Assembly (NCBI GenBank): GCA_963921195.1 | Contig: OY992537.1 | Coordinates: forward strand, 14,657,125 to 14,721,124 | DNA from: Pegoplata infirma | Taxonomy: Eukaryota > Arthropoda > Insecta > Diptera > Anthomyiidae | Reading direction: 5' to 3' | Length of the DNA: 64,000 bases | Shown: positions 1-10,937 of the stretch, in pieces | Position numbering within the stretch: the first letter of the stretch is position 1 | Layout: each line of letters starts with the position of its first letter | The notes under the pieces: model-generated | What the model was told of the DNA's origin: nothing | Database searches by the model: none | The model's input: only the letters and a program-made list of their open reading frames with translations | Translations under genes and position numbers: made by a program

Positions 1-530
1 TTCCTTAATGTGCAAGTAGTGTTGATAATTGGAAAATGCCACCGAGTAAATTTGCCCACCCTAATGCTTCCAAATTGTAAATTTACTTTTTTTTATTTTT
101 GTAAAAATTACGAGTTTTTTTACGAGTACCTCCAATTTTACACGATATCCTCGTAAAATTTACCAGGTTTAAGACGCATTTTAAAGAGCGGTTGAAATAT
201 TTGGAAGTTTTTTGAAGAGTTTTTTATTTGAAAACTGTTTTACAGAGCAATAAGTAAAATTACAGTTGAAATTTAGTATTTTGGTTACGAGAAAAAAACA
301 AACTATTTTTATAAAATCTGTATTTTAACAAAAAACTCTGTTTATTGTCTGTAAAATACAGATTACAAAGTAAAAAGTAAAATTACAGATAAAATTTTGT
401 TTTTCGGTTACAAGAAAATACAAAGTATATTCATAAAATCTGTATTTCGACAGATAACTTTGTCATATATCTGTCGAGTTGAGATTACAGTCATTTTACA
501 GAGTTTTTAACAGAGTAATTATTTTGAGTG
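1..530. mobile_element. Right part of a CACTCAAAA-ended DNA element
   Basis: The segment ends at TTATTTTGAGTG followed by TA. This is the same end and flank seen in several other elements of this window. The interior is AT-rich and crowded with a short word related to CTGTAAAATACAG, many copies near 240-500. The left terminus is not recognisable and may lie upstream of the window. No coding capacity is visible. Classification as a TA-targeting, non-autonomous DNA transposon is inferred. Confidence 0.5.
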
Positions 531-1205
531 TAGTAGTGGATAAAAAATAGTGTCTTTTCAAATTGCAGAAGGTAACAGTATTGGCGTGTGTGGGTATCAT
601 TGGTGCTTAGATGGCCCAAAATTCCTTTTGATTCGCCACAGGGCAAGAATGAAAGATGTCAGTGTGCTATTAGATCGGCACCCCAGGCCGGCCTAGAAGT
701 TTTACTCAACATTCAGCTCGTGGATATCTACATCAAGAGCATAGCAGCAAAATCGGCTCTCAGGTTAAGAGAGTCGCAAATTCTTAAGCAACGCTCTTGG
801 GGAAACTTGAACATATAAAGTACGGTAGGCGAGACGGAACTGGAACAGAAAACCGAATGTAACTCACCGCATACGAACTTTGACAAAACCTTTGAAGTCC
901 AAGTACCAAGTAGGGAAGACTAGGAGCAAAACTCTGTTAAATTGATTGAAGATGGAAATGGGTACGAGTTCGGGAGTATAATCTGATGGCCTTGAAATCA
1001 GGGCCTCATTAAGTCTTCCGGACAAGTGAAGTGTTTTCCAGGCAGAGAAGCTTGCAATTGGTAAACTGCACAGATGATTATGACAGGGGGATTACGTCGT
1101 TGACCCATAAACATTTTCGTAGACAGTATTTCAGCTCTGAAGGCCTTGAAATCAAGTACTGTAAAATCGGGAACCGTCCCTTTGCTAATCTTTCAGCACA
1201 CTGTA
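531..1205 (+). pseudogene. Non-LTR retrotransposon ORF2 relic: RT thumb to RNase H
   Basis: Plus-strand translation gives PQAGLEVLLNIQ, then AAKSALRLRES, then a shifted frame with VPSREDWEQ and VKLIEDGNGYEFGS. Near 1110 another frame reads INIFVDSISALKALKSS. In Jockey/LOA/R1-type non-LTR elements these correspond to the region after the reverse transcriptase, followed by the RNase H domain with its Asp-containing strands. Frameshifts and stops show it is dead. It is interrupted at 1206 by a TA-flanked element and resumes at 1662 with the next part of RNase H. The clade cannot be fixed from such a fragment. Confidence 0.7.
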
Positions 1206-1661
1206 CACTCAAAATATTTTGTAAGTAAATTCAACTGAAAACACGTTTAAAACAATCGTTTTTCCTTTTAAAAAACGGACTACTTAAATTTCAGTTGAAA
1301 CAACATACTTTTTCAGTTATTTTTAAACGTTAATAAATGACTAGACATTCCGTAAAAACAAACGATATTTCAGTTATTTTAACTGTTTACAATTTTTAAT
1401 TTTGTGAAGTAAAAATAAAATTTTTTGAATAACAAACTACAAAAACCGTACTTCTGTAAAATTATACGGTATAATCAGTCACAAATAATTTAACTGATAA
1501 AAATATTTTTCCGTAACTTTTGTAGTTTATTATTTTAACAACTGTATAAATCGTTTAATATTTTATTTTCATTGAAAAACAAACGATAAAACGTTTAAAA
1601 CAACTTTAACTAAAAACTTTTTGAATAACCGTAAATAGTTACTGTAAAACTTTTCTAGGTG
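1206..1661. mobile_element. TA-flanked CACTCAAAA-type element splitting a LINE relic
   Basis: The 456-bp segment begins TA|CACTCAAAATATTTTG and ends CTTTTCTAGGTG|TA. The termini are imperfect inverted repeats. The flanking LINE frame breaks off at LLIFQ and resumes at LIWVPELSGV, so removing the segment rejoins RNase H. That is good evidence for insertion. The interior is non-coding and full of AACTG and AAACG words. It shares ends but not interior sequence with the elements at 8208, 49361 and 51549. Confidence 0.65.
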
Positions 1662-2025
1662 TAAAGCTAATATGGGTCCCTGAACTCAGTGGGGTCTCTA
1701 GAAATTAATTAGCTGAGGAATGTGCCAGGAAGGGCCCTAGGTGGAGTTGTGGAAGACAAGGAGTCAGGGAAGCACTTGTTATGTGAATGTCATGGTCTGA
1801 TGAAGAGCTACCTTAAGCGTTTGGAGCAAAGATTTTTAGATAACCTGGAATACCTCATATATTCTCATTGACTTCTCTATAGAAAAATATCTTAGAGAAT
1901 CGTGGTGGTTTTAGATGTCAATTTTTGTAGCAAAAAGTAGTAGGGAAATGATAATTAAGGGAATCACAATGGGTCTTATTGCCTCCGAGTGAATTTCCCA
2001 TCCAACCTAACCTTGCTTCATTCCA
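1662..2025 (+). pseudogene. Non-LTR retrotransposon 3' part: RNase H end, Cys-His tail, 3' UTR
   Basis: Translation resumes LIWVPELSGV, stop, LAEECARKGP, which matches the final RNase H block (WVPGHxGxxGNExADELARxG in intact copies). Further on, EDKESGKHLLCECHG matches the C-terminal Cys-His motif of these elements. The 3' UTR contains AATCACAATGGGTCTTATTG and ends CCATCCAACCTAACC near 2010. A related tail lies inverted at 18805. Stops and frameshifts make this a pseudogene continuous with the 531-1205 part. Confidence 0.7.
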
Positions 2026-2159
2026 GATAACTTAAAAATACAAAATTCTTCAATTTGGCTCCACACAAACGAAATTTGATACAGTCCGTATTTTAAAATT
2101 TTTTTTCCACAGATTTTTTAAACAAATTTTTGTTTAAAAATTAATTTTTTCGTCTGAAG

Positions 2160-3400
2160 GTTTTAATGAAAATCTTTTGATACCCTCCAAACACAGAATG
2201 TAAGGTATACCCAATTTGTTATTGCGTGTGTAACGCAAAGGGGGGCAAAGGGAAGTAAAATGCCACTCCCCTTTATATTGAATTGAAAATAAATTCTGCC
2301 TGTTTCGCAATTACGAAAAAACGACTTAGCTGATTTTAATGAAATTTTCAGCACAGATAGTGCTAACCGAGAGAGGCACTAGAGGCAGTTATGTACCACG
2401 ATTTGACAAAGGGCGTAAAATGTCTTCCCTTTGTATTGAATTCCAAGTAATTTCAGTTGTACAATCACGAAAAACATCTTAGCCAATTTTAATGAAATTT
2501 TCAGCACAGATAGTGGTAACTGAGTGCGATTATTCCACGATTAAAAAAAAAGCGTAAAATGCCACCCCCCTTTGTTCTATACTGAACGTTGACTGCCTGC
2601 TTCGTTATCACGCAACAACAGCTGAACCTATTTTGTTGAGATTCTCACTACAGATAGTGGTAACCAAGGGCGAAACATAGGTCATATTAGATCTTGATTA
2701 GACAAAGTGTCGTAAATTGTCACGCCCTTTGTTCTTTAATGAACGTTATTTATGGCTGTTTCGCAATAACACAAAAACGGCTAAACAGATTTCGTTCAGA
2801 TTTGAATTACTGGTAGTACTAACCGAACGGGAACTATTGGAGTGCAATCGGAAAAAGGGGGTAAAATGCAACGCCTCTTCTTATTAAATGTTATTTCTGC
2901 ATTTTCTGCAATCACGCAAATACAGATAAACCGATTTTAATGAAATTTGCAGAACAGATAGTACTAACCGAAGACGACACCTTAAGCTATATAAGACCAG
3001 AAGAGGTACAGAGATATGGTTAGGTAACCTACAGAGATATACGACAAATGTCGTTTGAAAAAGTAGTAAACAAAGACCGTTTGGTATTGTTTACCAAATT
3101 GTATCACAAATCGAAATCTGAGCGATATGAATTATATAAGTTTAGCAGTGAGAGTGCAGATTTTTTTGTCCCTCTTTTTTTTACGTTCGAAATTGAGTGT
3201 TTTATTACCAGATTTTGGCAATTATTCTCAGCGATGCCAGTTTTAAAAAACGGTCGATACATATCTCTGCACCTCTGTAAAGGGTCACGATTAGATAAAG
3301 TAGCGTAAAATGCCATGTCTGCCTCTTTCGCGGTCATGCAAAAACGGCTGAACCGGTTTTGTTGAGATTTTACTATAGACAGTGATAACTAACAATAAGT
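2160..3400 (+). repeat. Diverged ~150-bp tandem repeat, about six units
   Basis: Each unit contains GTAAAATGCCACCCC, then TTTGTTCTATATTGAACG-like sequence, then CGCAATCACGCAAAAACGGC, then CCGATTTTAATGAAATTTTC, then CAGCACAGATAGTGGTAACC. GTAAAATG-like starts occur near 2254, 2415, 2551, 2711, 2861 and 3304. The spacing is 136-161 bp except where the element at 2999-3281 intervenes. Units are 70-85% alike by eye. Repeats of this kind often lie inside dipteran Helitron-like elements, but no Helitron ends are seen here. Confidence 0.75.
2999..3281. mobile_element. Small TIR element within the 150-bp repeat
   Basis: An insertion of about 280 bp separates the fifth and sixth tandem units. Its left part has AGGTACAGAGATATG and a second ACAGAGATATACGAC. 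Its right end is GTCGATACATATCTCTGC followed by ACCTCTG, the inverse of the left end. No clean target duplication was found. Frames of 77-86 codons on both strands cross its borders and look fortuitous. Confidence 0.45.
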
Positions 3401-3404
3401 TTGG

Positions 3405-3535
3405 AAACTAGCTGAACCCGATCCCGAGATGTAATATAAAACACATGTTTTTTAGGGCCAGCAAAGCGGACCGGGACCAGCTAGTTAAACATATATTTTA
3501 TGGATTTTTGATCGATTCTAAGGCATTCTAGCGGC
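3405..3535. other. Short ACTAGCTG palindrome plus HINE core fragment
   Basis: ACTAGCTGAACCCGATCCCG near 3412 is mirrored by CGGACCGGGACCAGCTAGTT near 3470, making a hairpin of about 75 bp. Directly after it, TTTTGATCGATTCTAAGGCA followed by TTCTAGCG matches the core of the Helitron-like copies elsewhere. Both are remnants without defined ends. Confidence 0.4.
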
Positions 3536-5045
3536 TTTGGAAAAACATTGGGTTGGACACTAAAAATAAAGGAGGAACGAAAAATTTAATTATAGAATAA
3601 AATCTTAGAAAGCTCTGCGCAGTAGACCCAATGTTGGTTACTTGGTATTTGAACATACAAATTATTTGTTGTACAAAATAAAAATAACAACAGCAAAGTA
3701 CAAAAATACATGCTACTAGCAATGTTTGTGTATGTAGTTAATATTTTTACATGAGTTTTATATTGTTTTTATGAAGTACCTAGTTGTTGTTTTGTACCTT
3801 TAGTGCTTTTGTTATTTTACCACCAACATTTTCACATAACAAAATAATAATAATTTTTTATAAAGGAAAAAACAAAATAAACATCAAAATTAAAAAAAAA
3901 GAGTTAAATGTGTCAATCCAATTCGTCCGGTTTCTCATCAAATGTCAAATACAAAAAAAAACGTCATACAGTATGTAAGACAACAAATATTTGTTGTTGC
4001 TGCTGTTTATTTGAATGAAATTTGAAGAGGTGAATGAAGAAGTAGTGAATACTTCATTCATTACTGGTGCTGTATGATGATTAATTCACGTGTGTGAGTG
4101 TGGGGGATAGTGTTGCCAGCTTGGGGGAATTTACCCTAGATTTGGGAATTTATTATACCCTCTATTTACAAAAAAAAGTATTTCAATGAGCACCCAGTGA
4201 TTTCCATGAAATTAAGATATTTTTGTTGTTCCGGAGAATAATCCATTATTTTTTTAATGTGTTGGTCCTTTTTGAGTTAAAATTTCTAGGCGTGTTTGGT
4301 AGAAAATGAATGGTCTTAGGAAAGTCTTGGTAAAAAAAAAACTATCTGGCAACTCTTAAGTGTGGTGTGTAACAGTTCCGAAAATTTTATTCAACACTAC
4401 CTTGTAGGTATTTTTTTTTTATTACATATTTTCACTTAATAATTCCCTTTCTCTTAATTTACCTTTGCATTAGGCATCGTTCCAACGTATTTTTTAAGTG
4501 CGTTTATATCGGTTCGTTCATTAATAATGTGGAATGTTGTTATTGTTGTTAGTTAAACTATAATTTGTTGCATCCAATATAAAAATAATAAAAAAAAACT
4601 AAAAAAAACTATATAAAAACAAATTACCAAGAATTTTTAGCCAGATTCATGTTATTTTTGTGGTTCAGTAATTTTTGTTGTTGTGTTTTTTGTTTTAATT
4701 TTTAGTGAATGTTTGTGTGGAAGTGCGTGTTTTTGTGTGTGTATTTCAGTTTTAGTAGCCCTACTAATTTGTGGTTAATTTTTTTTTTGAAAGTTTTGAT
4801 TGGTTTAGATGTTATGCTTCTTTTAAATTTAATAGTAGTATTTATTTTTTTGGTTTTGGGGGGAAAATTACACATATTATAATTTGTGATGTCATGCGGT
4901 TAAATATTTATTGACACGAGTTTTAATGGCTGTTGCATCAACAAATTTATTTTTTTTTTTGGGGGTATTTAGTGTTGCCAGATTTTTTTTTTTCACAGAT
5001 CACAATGTTTTTTTCCATAAAAAATTGGCACTACTACAAACTAAA
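3536..5045. other. AT-rich stretch without recognised genes
   Basis: No coding signal was found. Two weak mobile-element candidates are present. One runs from AGTGTTGCCAG at 4109 to CTGGCAACTCT at about 4356, with matching inverted ends but no clear duplication. The other is about 65 bp at 4971-5036, between AGTGTTGCCAG and TTGGCACTAC. Homopolymer runs are common. Confidence 0.5.
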
Positions 5046-5225
5046 GATGGGCGCGTGAGTGACTTTTGACTCACACACGCTCCCGCTCACGAAATAAAAA
5101 TATTGCTCACGCACGTTCGCGCACGAAATTTATTTTTTCTGTTCACGTACGCTCACGTGAGTAACTAAAATTTTTCTCACGTTCACGAAATAATCATGCT
5201 CACGAAGACTCACGAAATTAAAATA
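5046..5225. repeat. Cluster of GCTCACG words, probable hAT-type element end
   Basis: A local GC-richer patch starts AAAGATGGGCGCGTGAGTGA and holds many copies of GCTCACG, CTCACGAAA and CACGTAC in both orientations. The mirror of this start (GAGCCCATCTCTA) appears near 26131, and GATCCCATCTCTA near 57305. These look like termini of one family with subterminal CTCACG sites. The other end of this copy is not evident. Confidence 0.45.
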
Positions 5226-5818
5226 AAAAAGTATTATTTTACTTTTTCGATTTCTTGCACAAAAATAATTTTTATTTTTTTTAAAGTTTAAACTTAGTTT
5301 AGTTGAACGTAGTCAGCTAAATATTTTGTTCATGTAATATGTACATTTTGGGGGGTGTTAATGTGAACACATAGCCCTACGATGTCCATATGAATACGAA
5401 ATAATCGTTATTAAATTTAAGTTGACATGTATTTTTGCTCTAGGCGATATTTCTGTTAGTTCGGGAATTATCGAAATTTCCCTGAATATCCACATTGTTT
5501 TATAAGGACAACGAAATGTGTAGACACTAATATGGCCGATAAGCCTACACACACCCCAACCTTAAAATCGTCTCTTTTACATATATTTTAAGTTTCAGGC
5601 AAATCGGTTCATAAGGTATCATAAGTTCATCGTAGGTCTATGTCTTCCCTTGTAAGTTAAACTGAGATCCCTTAAACCCGCGCAATAGTGTTTGATCTTT
5701 TTGAAATTTGATTTAATTAAGATTTTGTAAGTAATTAATCATTTGGGTCACATGAATTCATAATTGTCTTCGACAGTTTTAAAAGTCCACAAAAAGTTTT
5801 GGACAATACAATATTTAC
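5226..5818. other. AT-rich DNA with a decayed Helitron-like fragment
   Basis: Near 5580-5640, AAGTTTCAGGCAAATCGGTT followed by CATAAG resembles the interior of the HINE copies at 39644 and 41217 (CAAATCGGTCCAGTGGTTC). No ends or core can be placed. No coding signal was found. Confidence 0.35.
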
Positions 5819-5826
5819 ATTCTAAA

Positions 5827-6452
5827 CAGAGACGGAAAATAACCGTTATGATTTGAAAAAATCACAATCAAAAATTATCACAAATTAGGTTCTAAACATT
5901 GCAATATTATATTGCAATGAATTAAAAACAAAAAGTCCTCTTATTTTTTAAAAAATTGATAAAATCTTGATTTTTATATTGAATTTATTTCAACTAGTTA
6001 TTTTCTGAGTTTTATTTTCGAATCAGAAAATAAAAGTTATTTTTTGATTACTTTCAAAAAATCAACAAATAAAAATTAAAACCAAATCAAAAATAAAATC
6101 AGAAATTTTTTATTTATTGTGAAGAAAATAATGTGTTACCACGCCGTTTTCCGTGCAATATTTCCAAATCTTACGATTGGTAGTCCTAAATATCATCTGT
6201 CCAAGATTGATGACACGGTTTTAGCGCATTAATATCTCATTTAAAAACACCGATTTTTAAAATTAACGGTTATTATTTGAGTAAAAAAAAAAAAATCTCT
6301 TTTGATTTATATTTTCAAATCGATTGAATTCAAAACAAAACAAAAAGAAAAGTAAATTTTGGAAAATTATTGTTTGAATTTAAAATATAAATCACACCGG
6401 GCCAGTTAACAAGTAAGTTTTTTAAATAAAAATTATAACCGTTATGTCCCTG
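5827..6452. mobile_element. Non-autonomous hAT-type element with 8-bp duplication
   Basis: The 626-bp element starts CAGAGACGGAAAATAACCG and ends CGGTTATGTCCCTG, where the reverse complement starts CAGGGACATAACCG. It is flanked by ATTCTAAA at 5819-5826 and again at 6453-6460. An exact 8-bp duplication and a CAGRGAC terminus are the hAT superfamily pattern. The interior is AT-rich and non-coding. Mobilisation by a hAT transposase supplied elsewhere is inferred. Confidence 0.85.
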
Positions 6453-6460
6453 ATTCTAAA

Positions 6461-7070
6461 CTTTATTTTTTTAATCCAAATTCCCTACAGTAAATTGTAA
6501 TAAACATTCCATTTTCTATACTACATGTAGTCCCACCCAAAAATAGAAATTCCCATAAATATTAACATTTTCTACCTAATTATTTGTTTGTTATTTTTAA
6601 TAAACAATCAAAATTTTATTGTTAAGAAAATATTTAGTCTATTAATAAGAATGTTGAAGTATAAATACCTACTGCATTTTTATTAACCCGAGTAAAAACA
6701 TAAATTTTTTATACTCTCCACGAGTTCTTGGGATGTGAATTAAATTAAAACTTAGTTTTACGTAGTCTGAATCTCGGATATTTACAAAAAAATTGTGGTC
6801 AAAAGATTTGAAAGCCAAAAAATGCAGATTTCTTCTACTGTATTTAAAAAATTAATTTTTGTAGCACATTTAATATTTACTCAATCTTGACGCCATTAAG
6901 CTTAAATTAAAGCTTGATAAATTACCTGCACAGCACTTTAGACCTAATTGATAATAATTAGTTCTACATGTAGACTTTTGTCGGCCACTTTATGTTTGTG
7001 AAAAATTTTAATTCGATCTAGCGAAGCCCGTAAATTTTTTGCGAAAAATTTTTTTGTTCTTAAAATAATT
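6461..7070. other. AT-rich stretch, nothing recognised
   Basis: No repeat ends, coding frame or RNA gene could be supported in this stretch. Confidence 0.5.
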
Positions 7071-7071
7071 T

Positions 7072-7889
7072 TTTATACCCTACACCACACTGTGGTACAG
7101 GGTATAATGAGTTTGTGCTGATGTTTGTAACTACCCGAAATATTGGTCCTTGACCCACATTCAAGTATACCGATCGACTCAGAATCTCTTTTTGAATCGA
7201 TTTAACGATGTCCGTCCGTCTGCCTGTCTGTCCATGTAAACGGTGTAAACACGATACAGGTCTTGACTTGAAATTTAAAACTTAAGCCTCTTTTGCACGG
7301 AGGACGAAGCCTATTGAAATTGGGAAAAATCGGTCCATATTTAGACCTAGCCCCCATACAAAGGTCCTCTTTAGTTTTGGATCAAATGACTCTAATAACC
7401 GTACTATAATAGGCTTCGTTTCAAAATTTAGCACGTAAACGTGTTTTGACCTCACAAATTACCATTCCGAATTTTGAAGGAATCGGATCAGTTCTTCTTG
7501 TAGCCCCCATACAAACCACCTTCCCGATTTTCACATAAATCTCTCAAATTACATGAAAATAGAAAATATTTTATAAAAATTTTGTTTGTGTATGTTAAAC
7601 GCGTACTTTAATAACCTTATCAAATCTGACTATTATCGGACCATTTTTGGACTTAGGACCCCCCCCTTGTGAAAATTTCACCCGATATTCAGTTAAAGCG
7701 GTTTATTCTCAACAAAAAGAAGCATATTTCACTCAAATTTGATTTGTGAGTGTTTTTACACTTATTAAAGATTTGACAAAATATATATCTAATCAGTCCA
7801 TGTTTGAACTTGGGACCCATTTTTCGGAAAACTCTGGTGCAGGGTATTATATGGTCGGTCTTGACCGACTATAATTTTCTTACTTGTTT
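7072..7889 (+). mobile_element. HINE / mini-me-like element, subtype A, copy 1
   Basis: The element begins TATACCCTACACCACACTGT, followed by GGTACAGGGTATAATG, a short hairpin. It passes a core with GTATACCGATCGACTCAG and GATGTCCGTCCGTCTGCCTG, and ends in CTTACTTGTTT after a GGTCGGTCTTGACCGAC hairpin. A 3' hairpin 10-15 bp before the end, a GTCY run and no duplication are hallmarks of dipteran DINE-1/mini-me Helitron-like elements. It has no coding capacity. Its sequence CAGTTAAAGCGGTTTATT is the empty site for the insertion seen in copy 2 at 20134. Confidence 0.75.
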
Positions 7890-8206
7890 TTACGTTGTGG
7901 AGGGTAGACCGAATTTAAATTTTATACATGTTTATTTTCATTTTTTTTTTTAAATTTTGGAGGTATAAAAAAATTTGGTAAAGCCGAATTTAACACTAAA
8001 TAAATATTAACAAATTTGTTTATTATGGTTTTTGCACTTAGGTAACAAAATTTTATCAAAAAATATTTTTTTTGGCCCGTTGGGTAGAATTGCAAGACTT
8101 TGAACTTCTTCTGACATAAATATGTATTATTTGTAAAACAAAAGTACAAAAAACCTGTAAAAAGTTGCGTTTTGCAGAGGTTGGCTTATGCGCAAAAATA
8201 TCCACT
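7890..8206 (-). mobile_element. Decayed HINE subtype B fragment
   Basis: CAAGACTTTGAACTTCTTCT followed by GACATAAA, and TTTTGCAGAGGTTGGCTTA, match the interior of subtype B copies on the minus strand (compare 55060-55160). The fragment lacks clean ends and is cut at 8206 by the element at 8208. Confidence 0.5.
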
Positions 8207-8207
8207 A

Positions 8208-9053
8208 CATTCAAAATAATAAATTAGTAGATTTAATAATTTTTTTGCTAATGCTAGTAGCTAACCTTTAGCAAATTTTTAGTTGAGATTAGCATGTTAG
8301 CAAAAATATCTTGTAAACTTCATTTAGCGCATTAGCAATTTTAAACAAAATTTGAACTAATTTTTTTTTGTTAAATTTAAAATTGAGTTTACCAAATTTT
8401 TACAAGCTTTTTTGCTAATATTAGCAAAAATAAATTGTATTTTTTTTTAGGAAAACTTAAAATGGCTCTATCTCGGAAACTAAGCCAGATGGAGCAAAAT
8501 GTTCTCGGGCTCACCATAGTATCGCCGGTCCTCTTCACAAGTGTGGACCCTAAAGGGTCCTAACTTTGGATCCAAAAAAGTTAGCATTCCCGAAAATTTT
8601 AAAATGCTCATATCTTGGTAAATATTGCCGACACACCAAAACGTCCAAAAGCATTTTTGCAGCTCTCAACCCGAAGAAGCTCTCCGAGTAATATTTTTGA
8701 AGTTATCGAGTTTTTTAATTCTCAAAACACCAGTGGTCCCCTAAAATCACGTATCTCAAAAACTAAGCAAGGTAGAGCGAAACGGGCACAAATTTTGGAT
8801 CAAAAACTATGACGATTTTTAAGGAATCCAACTAGGTCTAGGCTCATCCGGGTCTGGACCTATCGGGTCCGAACCCAATGGGGTCCTCAAATGTATATGA
8901 ACTAAGTTGAAATAAAAAAAAATTCAGTTAACTAATTTTTGGCAAAACATTTTTGCTAACTTTATACAAAAAATTGTGGGTTCAAAATCAGCAAATTTTC
9001 TTGTTGGTTTACAACCTTTTTTGCTAACATTAAAGTTTTATTTTTTTTGAGTG
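8208..9053 (+). mobile_element. CACTCAAAA-ended element, type C, copy 1
   Basis: The 846-bp element is flanked by TA on both sides. Left end CATTCAAAATAATAAATTAG; right end TTTTATTTTTTTTGAGTG. The outer thirds are packed with TTAGCAAAAA and TTTTTGCTAA words. The centre holds ATGGCTCTATCTCGGAAAC and AAACTAAGCCAGATGGAGC, plus repeated GGGTCC words. A second copy, inverted, is at 26628 and a fragment at 59755. It is non-coding; a 65-codon frame inside is chance. Confidence 0.75.
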
Positions 9054-9120
9054 TATCACAACGAACCTCAGAGTCTCTGTGTGCTGACTTTAAACATCGG
9101 CAGCCACTTACAACCTATCC
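9054..9120 (+). mobile_element. Non-LTR retrotransposon 3' UTR tail
   Basis: ATCACAACGAACCTCAGAGT, then CTCTGTGTGCTGAC, then GCAGCCACTTACAACCT matches the 3' end that follows the LINE reading frame at 22979-23040 and the inverted tail at 19082-19155. Only the tail is present, consistent with 5'-truncated insertion. Confidence 0.55.
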
Positions 9121-9165
9121 ACTAACGAATCGATGTAATTTTTAAGACCTATCCTTGGTCATAAT

Positions 9166-9497
9166 GAAGGAGAGGACTTTCATGCAAATGCATTTTTTTT
9201 GTTAGTCTTAGAACTACATTTACCAAATCTCTTTGCGAATCAATGAATTTGTTTGAAAATGGGATCGATTCGTTAGTGCATATTTTGCTGAAAATGCATA
9301 TTTTTGCATATTATGCTTATATTCTGCTATAAATGCATATTTAAAGGTCATGTTTTGTATAACATTTTAGTTTTAGCTTATTTTTTCTATGTTTTAAGTG
9401 CATATTTTTGTACTTTTAAGTGCATGTTTTAGAGCTTTTAGTGCATATTTTAGGCGCTTAAAACAAAGTTTTTTAGTGCATGGAGGTCCTGTCCCTG
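9166..9497. mobile_element. hAT-type miniature element rich in TGCATATTTT
   Basis: The 332-bp element starts GAAGGAGAGGACTTTCATGC, and its right end reversed reads CAGGGACAGGACCTCCATGC. The flanks are GTCATAAT (9158-9165) and GTCATTAT (9498-9505), an 8-bp duplication with one mismatch. The interior repeats GTGCATATTTT and TTTTAAGTGCATG, possible transposase-binding words. Similar TGCATATTTT clusters lie near 56500-56620. Confidence 0.75.
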
Positions 9498-9505
9498 GTC
9501 ATTAT

Positions 9506-10936
9506 GTTTTACAGTACACCATGTCGTATACGTGATGCAATAAGGTATACGCTTCGTGTACTGAAGTAATGATATAATAAAAAAATATTACAAAAATAAA
9601 CTTAATCAATAAATTTTTTTGCAAAATAGTTTCTGTTCGTTAAATACACAGTGCAACACGAAAAAAATTTTTTGTAGTTGATTATTTCCTTGAATTTTGA
9701 ACGTTTTGCTACCTATGGACCTGAACACGGGAAAAAAGGTAAAAAAAAATCGATTTTTTTTAAGTTTTTTGCGATTTTGATCTGGAAGGTGAAGTTTTTT
9801 TGATTTTATATGTTCCCAATTTTTGTTCTTTATGACAAGAGCTACAACTTTGCCTCAGAGAGTAAATCGAAATTCTGAACGGTTTGCAAGATATGAGCCC
9901 GAGAAAATTATCAGTTTTTTGCGAAAATGATACCGAGGCCCCAAATCTTTGGCGGCCCATAAAAAAAAGTGCATGACTTTGGGAAAATTTGGGAGACACG
10001 GGTCTTTTTTTTTAGTCTTTTATTACGTAGTGGTGTCCGTATATGGTTATTTTGCCATGACTTAAAAAATTACACACAGTGATATTCATCTATTAAAAGG
10101 TTTCAATTGATATATATCGATATCTATCAATTTAAATTATTTTTTTCCCCCGGGTCTACAATTGATTGTTTAAATTATTTATTTGTATATATCTATTTAT
10201 CTATAGTTTATTATTTTCAAAAGCTGATTAATAACTTTTTTTTTTTTTTTAAATTAAATTAAGTGGTGCTAAATGCACTCATAAATGAAAATATTTAACA
10301 CTTAAATAATTTACATTCATACACTTTGGAACGGAACGTAAGAGTTGGGAGGTAAATAAAAACCGTTCATGGCAACTTATCATACTTTTTGAATGAACAA
10401 ATGTAGTATTTCTCTGTGTATTATTTTTCTTCTCTTACCTTGAGAAAATATTGTTTATAATCTTATCATAGAAATTTATTATTTATTTGTATTCTATATA
10501 ATAGTGTGTTAGTTGCAGTAATAAATATTTAACATACCAATTGTCATAAATATTTATTATTGTAATATTGTTGTGCGTGTTCAGACATGTTTATTTAGTA
10601 ATTCAAAGAAAATAAGTCAATATTACATAAATTTATTATGAATAAGAACTGTTGGTTGGTTCTTCACCCAGTTCATTTATTTTATTTGTCTTCTTTTTTT
10701 TAAAAAAAAAGGTGTTAATATGCAAAATGTTAAATCAATATAATGAATCATTTATGTTTAGTTTATAAAAAATAAAAAAAAATTTAATAAAATTTAATGT
10801 CCTTAAATTAAAAAATCAATAAGATAAGATAAGATTTACAACTAGTACATTTTTTATTCGTGAGTGTGCGGAAGTTTTATTCAAATAAATTTAAACGTTT
10901 TTTTAATAAACTATGAAGCAGTTGATATAATTTCCA
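9506..10936. other. AT-rich DNA, no gene recognised
   Basis: Part of this (about 9720-10010) is less AT-rich, with TGAACGGTTTGCAAGATATG and AGCCCGAGAAAATTATC. It resembles the temperature of other decayed repeats but has no second copy I could see here. A (TA)n-like run, ATATATATATATATATG, lies near 10950. No coding signal. Confidence 0.45.
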
Positions 10937-10937
10937 C

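Noticed and set aside
3048..3337. Overlapping frames of 77-86 codons on both strands
   Set aside because: They cross the border of a small TIR element into satellite DNA, have no domain, and are open on opposite strands at once.
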